64,000 bases of DNA, taken from Marisa cornuarietis. Lineage: Eukaryota > Mollusca > Gastropoda > Architaenioglossa > Ampullariidae. This document shows positions 23,085-34,795 of the stretch, piece after piece; within the stretch, counting starts at the first letter, position 1, and every line of letters starts with the position of its first letter. The stretch spans positions 1,894,501 to 1,958,500 of the forward strand of contig SMMW01000634.1 in the NCBI GenBank assembly GCA_004794655.1, in the 5' to 3' direction. The notes beneath the pieces are model-generated. The model did not search any database, was not told the DNA's origin, and saw only the letters and a list, made by a program, of their open reading frames with translations. Both the position numbers and the translations under genes were made by a program.

Positions 23085-23999
23085 TTCATATATTCCTACT
23101 GGAGCTGTGTACAAAGACATAAGAAGATATCACCATTATTTAACCACCATTTAACTAGTGTCAATCATACCTTTAAAATTTTTTTATTCTGTTACACACA
23201 TGCATAACACATAAAATACAATATTAAAAATAGAAAACAACAAATGCACATAAGGTAACAGTTATGAGGCAATCACACTTAGCTGATAAAATTTAATAAT
23301 ACATGCCAGAATGTCATAATTGTAAAAGAGATTTTTTTAAACTTTAAACATAAATAAATGTAAACGTTGGAGTCTGTTGGTGTGAACATTCATAAAAAAA
23401 GCAGATGAAAGAAGAGTGTTCTTTTCACATTCTATTTTCCTTGCTAAACAATAAGGTAAGTTGTAGAACAATAAAGAAACTATGCCAGGGTCTTCTGCAA
23501 TGACCATCAGTCACCAGAATCAGCTTTGGTGCCATAGGCCACCATAAAATATTAAATTATAGATACACTGAGTTAGAAGATTTCAGAAAAACTGTTGTAA
23601 ATTCCTTATTTACCATGTCTTTATCTCCAAGGATGATCTGTATACAAAACTAGCAAATGTGACATTATTACAGGATTGTTTCAGCTTTTGTAGATAGTAG
23701 CATTTCTGCAGTGTGAATAAGTTATGCTGCTAAAAGTTTCCAAACTAGGAGTCTGCACTTTGATCTGAAAATGTATTCACAAATGATTAAGTAAAATGTA
23801 TCTCAAGATAGTTCTAAAAAAAAAAAAGCTTAATTTACCTTATTTACACTTGCTATTTACTCCCTGCAAGACTACCATCATGTATATATAAATGTCAGCA
23901 AAGGCAGACAGACACAGACCTACATTACCATATGTTACAATCATAGTGTTTATTTAGTAATTTTTAACTTTATTTGAATTATAATTCTTGTAGAGTTAG

Positions 24000-24368
24000 T
24001 CAACTATACCTACATGTATTGTCAGTTATTTTGAACTGACCGCTTTCAAAAGCAAAATAGGCATACCATACACTCAACTTATACATTGAACTGTGTGTGT
24101 CTTTCTTTCCTAACAAATCTTCCACAGTTTTTTTTTTATCACTTGCCAACTGAAAGAAACCAGAGTCTTGTCGACACATCATGTCATCACTGCAGCACAC
24201 AGCAGTGCCTGTGCCATTTGACTTTATGTGTAAACCTCTTGGGCATTCTTCTTTAGTACCATGAGGCCTCCTTTTGGAAAACCTGAAGATACATGCGTGA
24301 ATAAGGTCCATTGCAATGAAAATGATGTTTTTTAAAGATCCGAGAAAAGGTCGTAATACTCTTATCAC
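24000..24368 (-). other. Isolated 122-codon open frame, status uncertain
   Basis: The frame encodes a Cys-containing, non-repetitive peptide (for example GTAVCCSDDMMCRQDSGF). No family is recognised. Acceptor-like CTTCAG and CTTTCAG lie inside the frame, so it could be a stray exon or a transposon fragment. No partner exons were found nearby. Confidence 0.2.
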
Positions 24369-27300
24369 ATTTTCTTTTCTGTTAGAGTTGGTATTGTTAC
24401 TATCATTTTAAAGATTTTTCACTAATTCACAAAATGAATGCAGCTAGAAGGCAATGATGTGTTTATCTGTTAAGTTGCCAAGTCACTGTTTAGATAATCC
24501 TTTCCAGCACTTGCTAATTTTATGTGGAGACAAGTTCTTTCAGCCTATTTTCCCACTTCTGCAGTTTAACAGCTAACATTTATTGTGGAGAATATATTGG
24601 TGATGCATATGATTTATGTTTTTTCTAGAAGTGGCTCAGGGCAGACATCCCCTCATGCTTTCCTCGTTTCAATAAAAAATTCAAGATCTTTCAGATGTTC
24701 TAGTACCTGTAGAGTGTAGATACATCATACTATTGACTTAGGTGACAGAGCAGGGAGAACTTTATACCCTGAGAACAGTTTGTTCTTAATACTATATCGT
24801 TGTTCATCATGTTCATTTAAAAATGATTTGGCTTAAATATACCTGTGGTTTCTAAATATTAAAAATAGCCTATCTTGTTGTTTTTATGCCTTCAGTACCA
24901 TGCATAATGTGATTATTTTTCATGTGCTTCTAAAGTGCAGAAGCAAAGATGCAGCTGCAGTGTTTTTGTTGTCATTCCCATGTGCTTTGTATTATATTTT
25001 ATTGACAGAGACATGACAATGTTTCATTAAATCAACACTTTTGACTGTATTTTTGTCACGAAAGGGCTCCATTTGAGATGTTGATACAGTATTACGGGCC
25101 TTAACTACAGGGCTTTTTTATGCTTTATCTGGGTTTTTTCCATTTTTTAAAAATAAAACTATTTTGAATTGTGAAAAGGACATCCTATCAGGGTGAACGA
25201 TTTGCATTGGACTAAATCAAAGAATGTTTTGTTTTGGATTTTTTTGTGTTATGATAGAAGCAATGACATAAAAATAGTGCAAAGCTATCATAAAACTCCA
25301 CCTTTATCTTGGTAAAACATCCTGGTCAAACCTTCTGTTGGTGTTATTACTGTCATAGGCAGCTTACATGTGTTTAGTGATCTGCTGTGATTTACTGTTT
25401 TGTTAAACCTTAGGGCTTTATATGTATATCATAACTCCTTATGGCCTTTTGCTGTTATGGGATGTGAAGGAAAGTATTTGCTTTTCAGGTTGTTTCTATT
25501 GCAGGATGTATACCACAAAGTTTTTCCCATGATTTGAATATTCAGTAGATCAAAAGTAAAAAAATGTCTTGATGTACAGTAATAGCTGCTGAAATAGAGT
25601 GTAAGGATAAATAATATTAAAATATTCATCAAAACAGTGTGGCTTTTACTGTGATATGTCAAAGGTTATATGAATAATGAAGATATTAGCATCTTGCTTT
25701 TTACCTCAGCAATGTGGGGCCTACATCATTGCTTGTAAAGTTGATCATAAGCACCCAGCCTTCTTTTTAATTATACTTCTGCTTTATAATTTACTTTAGC
25801 GTTCAGTTTTAATTTTAAATTCCATGAATAAAACTTGTTTATTAAGCATGCATCTAAGTTTTTGTTTATATTTCATCTTTTGTGAACACAGCCTGTGAGT
25901 TTAATAGTTTTTCTTTAGGTTTTGATTTCCATAGTGATGCTGGGTGGGGAAGGGCATGCTGTTATGAAAGGGGTGTGATCTTATCAACAACTGTGGTTAC
26001 AAACATTGCTATTTTTTTTTATTCTTAAGTCAGGTGACTGCTAAAACATTCTTACTGGTTAGAGAGCGGATTATAATAGTTGCTTAGAAATTGCATTATT
26101 GATAAAGATAGCATGCAAAAGTCTGTTAATACCATTTTGTAAAGCTTCAAGGGAAGTTGAGATCTTGCAAGCACAACACTGCAGAATTAATGGGTACAGA
26201 AGAGAACTGGAGGTAAAAGATATTTATCACAGTCTCTTGGTCTACAATTGTGATTCATAACATTCTTAATATTTCAATTTCTGAGATAAAAATAATCCAC
26301 TACCTTTCTTTGGTTGGTGCTTGAGTAAGTTTTTAATTTCCAGATCTGTACATCAAATATATGGGAATTTTTTTTTGTAAAATAACTTAATTGAAGTTGT
26401 ATTGACCTCTTGGATGGTAGTATGTGGTAAAGGAGTGAGTAGTTTCTTATGCTAGCAGGAAAATTTGTCTTCATTTGAAGAAAAATGAGTGGTGTATCCA
26501 CAGAATTCACCTCCTTGGGGCATGTGCTTTACCTCCCCTCTCCCCAGCCTTGTCAGCCATCCAGTCACTAATTCAGTTTTGTGTATGTGCTTGTCATTCT
26601 GCTGTTCCTGGCCTTTTCTTTTACATATGACTATTAAAAAGGTGGAATACAGACAGACTTAATGGCTGGCAGCTGTGTGAGATACTATTGAATGTCCAAA
26701 ATGGATAACACCAGCCTGTTTTGTGGTATATTTCTGTCAAAGACAGATTAGGACACCCCATAGACATGTTTGTTCCTTGCGTTCTAATTTCTATGCAAAA
26801 ATACATAATGTTTAGCATTTGTAATGTACACCTCAGTTAAAAGACCTAAAGCTGTTTTGTTTACATACTATGTGATGTTCAGCATGCTATGTACAATGAA
26901 AAGAATCTGCAACAATATTTCATGAGCTTCTTCTTTGTATGGTGACAAACGTCTGTTTTAAAAGTGTTGATATCTCCACAGCTTTATGTAGTGCCACTTT
27001 TATGTCTAATTACCAGACTGACAGATAATGATAGTAGTGATAGTAATAAAGGTGAGCATAAGATTCTATTTGTTGTATTTGAAAGATCATATCTATGCCT
27101 GTTATGCCTTAAGGCATACAACTGCTCTTCATTACATTTTAATGCTTGTTCACACAGGAAATAATAATTTCCACTTTTAGTAAAATGATATAAAATGTGA
27201 TATTCTAAATGACCTAGATCATGCTTGTCTGTGGGTTGTAATAACATACTGTACACCACCCAGCACTGTTTTTATTTTGATGAGTTCTTTTTTCGTTTTG

Positions 27301-28047
27301 AGATGGACTTGTTTCTTTATATAGTTGAAATTTTAGTGGACCTTTTTTTTATTACTGCCTTATGTTGATAAACAGCTTTATTATATGAGTTTTATATAAT
27401 AAAATTGTTGATTATGGGCTTACTATTAAATAGTTCTTGGTGTTTGTAGACATTGATGGTGGATAAATTGTATATTTAAATACTGAAAACATTTATCCCT
27501 TTTATTGATAAAGAAGAACAAGCATGGGTGACTATTTTTAAAGCACTGTTTAATCTTTTTTTAATGTTACAAAATCATTTATTGCCAAGAAGCTCAGGCA
27601 AAAAACTAATGCTTTAGTCAGAAGATTTTACAGATCTCAGAGAACTTAAATTAGTTGAAATATCTCAAAGGAAATATGCTGTACAATGACAAGGCATGCT
27701 ACAGCAGGACATGAACTATATTGGTAGTGCACTTAAGAATGACAGGAGTCATTTAATCAGAGTAAAGAAAATTAAAGACTGTCTTCGCATAAAAATATTA
27801 AGACTCCAAGAATGTCTTAGCAGATAATCATACACAAAGTCAGTACACAAGTTACATACAGCAGAGCTAGTCACTTTTAGAGGACACATACATCGTCTCT
27901 AGACAGTAATTAACACCCAAACTTTGTGAATTCTAATTTGATAACTTTTATGCATCTTTTTTACTACAGTATTTTGAAATTCCAAGGTCTTGGCTCCATA
28001 ATGTAGCATTGTTCATGCTACATATATCATTGAACTATGGACCATCA

Positions 28048-28130
28048 ATATAATAATATTAATGGTGTGAGCTTTTTATAGCGCAGTATCCTAGCCAAAG
28101 CCAGGCTCTCCGCGCATTACAAATATAAAA
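28048..28130 (-). mobile_element. SINE-like 3' tail, reverse orientation
   Basis: TTTTTATAGCGCAGTATCC and CAGGCTCTCCGCGCATTAC follow an AT-triplet run. The architecture matches the copies at 34478 and 47110. The 5' limit is not visible. Confidence 0.55.
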
Positions 28131-29344
28131 ATACAAGACAGACAAAATTCCTCTGGCTCTCTCTATGAAGTTAATGTAAATGCCAGCTCGTTATGGCTGG
28201 GTAAATGTGGTTTTCGTCGGTGACTGGTGACCTATTGCATATTACTAAAAGCTATACCTTTCAACTTTCATTTGTACGTACAATTCTTGTAGGAATATAT
28301 ACATACTTGGAGTACTTGTACTAAATCTAGATTTATACATGTAGAACTTTGCTGATTATTACTATATGGTCCATTACTTTGTCAGTCAAAGTATCATCAT
28401 TGTAGCCAAATAAGTGTAGTGGTAAACTTGAGAGCATTGACATGTTTACATGTATTGTTAATTGTAATTTCTAATGCTCTCCTAAATTCTTGAACATGTG
28501 TACATTTTAAAACAGACGTTCAGTAAGTTATTTTTCTTGATTACAGAAAGTACACAAATTATTACTTAAAATTATTTCTTTAAAAGCCAGTCACAAATCT
28601 AAGACCCATTGATATATAATTTAGTGGATTTTATTTATTTTAAGAAAGATCAATGTTTAATTTTCTCTGCAGTTTTCTTTTTCTATTTTCAACAACTTGG
28701 TTCATATATGTTAATATTTAATATATCTTTGAACTTTTTTGGGGGGAGGGGGGAATTGAAGTGTTAAGTTTGTCTCTGATACTATATATATTTGCTGACA
28801 GGCAGTCTTTATAAATAAAGTTCTTTCCACCAATTTTAATTTTGAGGTTAGAAAAGAGGGGGTTGGTTAAGTGCTTTTCTGTTGTATCTATTTTAGCTAT
28901 TATTTAAAACCTGTGTATGCATATAAGATTTCCCTCCAAAACTCTTTTATAGGATACTCACAACCCAGATGGTCTAAGTGATTGATTTCTGGCAGTGTGG
29001 CCGGAGTTGTATTTATCCATGGTCACTGTATTTCATTTTTCTAATCCATGACAGCTTTAAGACTGAAATAAAAGATGTAACATGAGGTATGCCCAGTCCC
29101 CCATTCGCAACACATTTAGCACTAATCTTTTTACTTATTTTATCTGGTTTATCCCTGTGAAGACTAAGATTCAGCTAATCAACGAATACTCATGCCCACC
29201 TTAGCAGTGCCAGACGTGACCGAGGCCCATGAAAGAAAAATTAGATGACGTGAGATGTCTCAGACAGGCATGCAACTAATAGGACTCGAAGATGATTCAA
29301 AAGGACATGATTAAAGCGAAACAATACGAGTGATGGTCGAAGCC

Positions 29345-29530
29345 ACAGCACACCCAGCAGGATGAGAGTCCTTTGGTTCGGCCAGTTGACCAGCCAGCAT
29401 CGAAAGCCTACATTCGAAGATACTAGGACCCGAGAAATTAAGAGGACGGCCTCGCAGACGCTGGATCGAGGGTGTGGCATATACATTCACCGAGGTTTAA
29501 CACCGAGCTATCAGCCGCCGTCTTCATCCC
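29345..29530 (+). mobile_element. Frameshifted 3' tail of a non-LTR retrotransposon
   Basis: One frame reads RVLWFGQLTSQHRK. After a frameshift another reads LRGRPRRRWIEGV. These are the WFGH and GRPRRRW motifs of the region after the reverse transcriptase in LINE proteins. The fragment is too short and broken to be functional. Confidence 0.55.
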
Positions 29531-30665
29531 CACCTCCCACTACATTCAAGGTTACGACCTGGGTACGATCAAAGTAAATAATATTTAATATCTTTGGTTT
29601 GATAAAGACATACATGCCGATACTAACTGCTCAGTTGAGATCGAGAGTGTTAGACTAAAAATCTAACGAAGACAAATATAATATTAGCGAGTTAAGCTAG
29701 GAAAGAAGAATAATCTCTATGATACATTCGAACCAACTATGTATTTGTTGTTTTTGCAAAGCTAAAACTGTGCGCAGCAATTTTCCTCTTCCCCTCGATC
29801 AGTTTAAGTAAAACGCGTGAAGCACCATGAACGTCGATTTACGTTCATGGAAGCACAGTAGAGACCAAGGGAGATAATTAACTTTTTTTTCCACTTGACT
29901 AGCAGAGTTACCTATCCTAAAAGACAGCTTTTTTCGTCTCTGCCGAGAGAGAGACAGAGAAGGGCAGACGCAAGAGCGGCGGCGTGAACCACAAGTGATA
30001 AGGTAGCAGAAAGATCGTGTTGAGGTATCTGGCACTTTTCAGGGTGAGATCTTGCAGCATATTTCTATATAAGCAAGATTAGAAAGATATAGAACGTGTA
30101 GATGGCCTAATCGTAAATCTTTGGTCGCTCAGTTCAAGCCTTCAACGTCCAAAATGGAGCATTTCCTGACCAACGACTTATAGGGTTAAAAGTGTATTGC
30201 AGTTGAATGCCACATTTGACGTTCGTGGGTTTTTTTTCTTTATTTGCGATTTTCATAGTATCTTCATGTCAACAGTCGTATTTGTTTTGATTCCATGCTA
30301 GAGTATTTCTGCTCGTTTGCTTTTATATGTTTGTTTCAGTTTCACGAAGTTCTCAAATCTTAGCACTGTCACAGAAGTTAAGTCTTGCCGTTGAGATTAG
30401 AAGGAAATGCATTGTACAACACTGATTTTGTGATGAATGTCGATAGCGCGTTCCTTTTTTAATGTCCCGGGTGTCGCCTTCTTTCACTCCCCTGATTTCA
30501 CAGCCGTCGAGCTCAGGAGCTTATAACATCCACTGATCTAGTCTTTGGCGGTCAAAACAGGACTGGGCCACGTGCGATAGCAACCACGCTATTGTAGCTG
30601 AAGTTTCAACAAGCAGAAGTGACATCGCTTTGCAGAGACTAACAGTAAGACGGAAGACACAAACC

Positions 30666-33166
30666 ATGGACAACTTCAAAGAAGCTTCAGCAAACGAAGG
30701 TAGGGAGACGAACATTAACAACTATACGATATGTTTTTTTTATGTAGCCGTTGTTTCTTATAATTTTACTTCATGGCCGTTGATGTAACATATGAAAGGC
30801 ACTAGGTTGGGGAAACTGTTAAAATGAGTTGTCAGCAAGACAATGTCAAATGGTATCATGCATGAGTCATATCACTAGTGATTTGAGTTAGCAAGTTGAC
30901 AGTATTGATCTGTTCATGGTTGATGCAGTGGACTCTGCTATGCTAGCTACCTGTGAGGATGCTGTGATTGTTAATACCTGAGTTTCAGTTATTTGTGGCT
31001 CTTATCACTCATGTGCCCAGTGATAGTATTGTTAGATGGGAGAGGGGAAGGGAGAAGAATGAAAGATATTTGTGTAGGAAATCACATATTCTGTAGGTGA
31101 TATGATTAGTGATATAGATGACATTCACTGGTGTTGTTGCTGTCTTGTAGCACAAGCTTTTGGTTTTCAAGGCAGCAGCATCAGTTATATGTCTAACAGG
31201 ACAGTAACAAAGAACTCTGACTGCCCATGGATAGTTCTAGGGTTTCCCAGAGGTGGATTAGAGGGACTGGCATGGATAATTTTAATTGACATATAACAAC
31301 ATAATTTTTGCATCACCAATTGGGATTTATAGACATTAATTTAATTTGTTGATAAAATTGTATAATAAAATATTGAATATCAATGATTAATAAATAGGTT
31401 TATATATGACTTTGAGCACTTGCAATGCAGCTAAACTGATGGCATGAGTTCAGAGTAGGAATACGACTATAATAATGTTATCTTTTATTCACTGTTGTTT
31501 TTACTACTTTAAGAAGAAAATTTTGTTGTGTCACGAGAAGAAAAAAAGCTACTTGGACTCTGTCTAAAAACAGGCAATGGTGATGGACATGTGCACTTTA
31601 AGACAGAGGAGGTAGCCAGACACGATGCAGAGATCAGCGTAATTTGTCAAGAAGAAGGAATTCAGGAAGTCCATCTTGGCTTCTTGCAAATTCTCCATGT
31701 GTATGATGTCACATTCAGTATCATGGATGACCTTGGAAAGGAAGTGATCTTTGATCCTTTAGAGAATCTGGTTGTCAAAGTGAAAAGTATTGTCCCTAAT
31801 GCTGATGGTGAGTTTGAGGAATTTGTCACATGGCACTTCTGTAGTCAGATTAATTCTTGAGCACTTTTTAGCACCATGTAGTTTTCCATTTGGTCAGATG
31901 ATGATGATGATATATAATAATAATTTCACTGCATAGGTATTATTTTCATTATAAGACAATTTGAGAAATGCTATAAATTATCACATTTCTTATGTTTTCA
32001 GCTGTTGACAGGAATTTAGTGCAAAGCATGCTGCTTGTCTAGTGCCATGTCTAAAGATAGTATCGGTATAGAAGAAGACCAATATGATACTGTAGTTTAA
32101 GTTGTAGCTTCTTTTCATTTCTTCCTTTTTTTATTTAACTAATTTTTTTTAGATTTGTTCGCCATGCAGGCAAGGGACACCACTTGGTGGTCGAATTTAA
32201 TGCTCATAAAGAAAAGTTGATGAAAGAGAAGGTCACCATCCGAAGCAAGGAGCGGCCAGATGATGTTGTCTTTCTTATATTTTTTGCTCGTGTACTTGGT
32301 AAGCATATCTGGCATACCTTTTATCCTTTTTTACTTCTGCTGGTTGTTGTCCTGCACAATACAAATTGTATACAATCATATGTATACCTCCACAGTCTTT
32401 CATGCTGATGGCATACTTCTGCGATCAAGTTTTACTGACAAAGCATGGCATAGTGTGTAATTTATTATGAAAATAATGGAGTAATATTTAAACAACTTGC
32501 TTTATGATTATGATGTAAGAAGCAGAATGTGAAACACTTCTTACGAATAAAACAAACAGCTTACTTTCTTGTTAGAAAGATTTTACATTAAACATTATTA
32601 CCAACTCAGACTTGAAAACACTAGCTTTTCCCAGAGATCAGTTTGAAGGTTAAGGTTCAATTCAAGAAGAATGCAAGTAGTATTTTAGTTGAGTTTGAGA
32701 AAGTTTGAGGTTCCAGTGTGGTTTTGTTGATTGATGTTTGAGTGTGTGAAATATTGTAACTGGCTGGTTTATGCTCTTCGAAAATGTGGAATATCAAACA
32801 GCTGCATTCTTAAAGTCAGTAATATTGGTACATAAGATAAAAAATATATATTAAATTTCTAATACATGAAGTATTCCAAACTCATGTTACAGAAAAGAAA
32901 TTCAAAGCATATTACATATTTTGGTGTTAAAGAGTTGACATAACACATTGTCAAGAAAGTTTTTGTATGCATACATGTGCAAGCATATTTGTATATGTGA
33001 ACATGTGTTTTTTTCTTGCAAACACATATGTTTGTTTTCATGCATATTTGGATATTTTTTTCTTCTAGGCAAATATAAGGGAACTCCTTCACTTAAGAAT
33101 GGTGTCCATTGCGTACGCATAGACGCAGATGATGAGGAAGAGAGTGACTGGCAAGGTTTTAACTGA
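30666..33166 (+). CDS. ADISSP: C20orf27 homologue (adipose-secreted signaling protein family)
   Basis: Exons 30666-30699, 31514-31807, 32170-32298 and 33069-33166 (stop TGA) join in phase to 184 residues; the human protein is about 174. Diagnostic matches to human C20orf27 are GHVHF near the N-terminus, VHLGFLQILHVYDVTFSI, FNAHKEKLMKEKVTI, ARVLGKYKGTPSLKNGVHCV and the C-terminal ESDWQGFN. The family is small, single-domain and beta-rich. The human protein has been described both as intracellular and as a secreted adipose factor. The N-terminus seen here has no signal peptide. The second exon starts at an AAGAAG tandem acceptor, so one Glu may be optional (start 31514 or 31517). The function in this organism is unknown. 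Confidence 0.93.
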
Positions 33167-34038
33167 GCAGCAATGTCGCTTGTTGCCATCCCTTATTGTC
33201 AGTGCCATTGTGGAAGCTCACAGTTGAAGTCTTCTGATGTATCCATCATTCTGTCTGTAGGGAACTGCCAACATGGACCAAGAGGCCATTGCTCAGGACA
33301 CTGGGTAGCTGATGCAAATACGGTGGATGTTGATTTCATGACGTTTGCCTTTGTTCATTCACGTTTTAAACCTTTTATGACACTTAAATTCATGTGTGGT
33401 GAGAATGTACTCAAGACTGGAATGATTGAAGAGTTAGTTATGCTTGAGCAGCTGCTTGTTTTAGCAAGTTCTGTGTGTGATGAACATAATTGTGATAAAA
33501 GTTACATTTCTGATCACTCCCATAGTCTCAGGAGTGACTCTGTGTGTGTATGTGTGTACATGAGTAATATGAATGTGTGTGTGTACTTACATACAAGTTT
33601 CATTGTAGACAACTTGAAAGTGTCTGGTTAATATGAAGCCTCATCTTCAGAACAGTCAAATATGGCATTACTTATTGTTTCTTTTGGGGGAGAATCTTTT
33701 CTTCCAGAAAGAAATCCATCTGTTGTAATTTGAAGTAGATGATTAGTTCTTGTTCATTGCTTTATCTTTTTTAACTCTTAGCTTTTTTCTTGTTTGTTAA
33801 TTCTGACTTTTATAAACATGAGTTTTATGTTGTCTGCCACTAACAAACGGCAAAGGAAAGAGAAAAGTCTTGAAAGTCCGATTCCGTCCAGTCATGCTAT
33901 TGAAATATAAAGTGCAGGCTGTGGACAGAACCATAGTATATTCTCAGAACTTTCTTTTAGATGTAGGCTAATACAAAGCTTTTGGGAAAAAAATGCATAC
34001 AAAAGGACACTGTTAAGATACATGTGTTGCCAGTGTAA

Positions 34039-34044
34039 AATAAA
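34039..34044 (+). terminator. Candidate poly(A) signal of the ADISSP-like gene
   Basis: AATAAA within TGTAAAATAAACATG. Later AATAAA motifs also exist, for example near 36043. Confidence 0.3.
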
Positions 34045-34477
34045 CATGCTTATAACAGAAAATCCCTCAATCTTCATGAAAATGACTAGGTTTTTTACTC
34101 ACTGCCTCAAAATGAGTGACCACATTCATCTTTCTTCAGATGCTTGTCGTATTGTTCTTGATTGTGGCCAGTTGCAGCCCACCCTATTTTTGTAAAGCTG
34201 CTTATGCAACATAACCTGTTGCAGTTTGTACAGTACAGGACAACATGGCCTTCACTGTGTATCATATCTGAGTGGTGATTTAGGGGCAGTAGCAAAGCAA
34301 ATGAATTTTTATCGCCAGAAATTTTGAGCAGAAGTGATTAAAAGTATCAATATCAATCATGTAAGCATAAGCTTTGTTTTGAATTGCCTGTTTACTATTA
34401 GTTTAAAACCCTTATTGACGGCACACATATTTACAAAGGACAGACACCGCATATTGACCAGCTAACTATCCTGTATA

Positions 34478-34795
34478 ATAATAATAATAGTGAAGATTTT
34501 TATAGCGCATATTCACACTCATAGAGAGCATGCTCTTAGCGCTTAAAACGAGGAAGAGACGTGGACTAAGTAGATACAGAACACAGGGGACGAAATAAAA
34601 CGACAGTACTGACAAAACAAAACAAAAGGCATCAAGTAACAGGAACAGAGAAATATAGTGATTCTGCGAGAAAGATGGGTAAAGTAGCAAGAGGGAAGGG
34701 GGGAGGGTAAGAAGGACTAGCATTGTGTGGACTGTGTTAGGAGTAATGCTCAAGGAAGAGGTGCGTTTTCAGTATGCGAGGTGTCGTGTCACAAT
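34478..34795 (-). mobile_element. SINE-like element, reverse orientation, about 300 bp
   Basis: It starts with an AAT run, then GATTTTTATAGCGCATATTC and GAGCATGCTCTTAGCGC, and extends through a purine-rich body to AGGTGCGTTTTCAG. The first 60 bp share the architecture of 28048 and 47110. This is the most complete copy in the window. Confidence 0.6.

Larger units (their letters stand above)
21379..30665. other. Long AT-rich spacer between the zinc-finger and ADISSP-like genes
   Basis: The first part is the probable 3' UTR of the zinc-finger gene; the first AATAAA is at 22650-22655. The rest is AT-rich with no supported gene. It contains the tandem repeat at 22060-22445, SINE-like tails at 23003 and 28048, an isolated open frame at 24000-24368 and a LINE tail at 29345. 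The last 250 bp or so before 30666 are more balanced in GC and probably contain the promoter and 5' UTR of the next gene. Confidence 0.55.
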
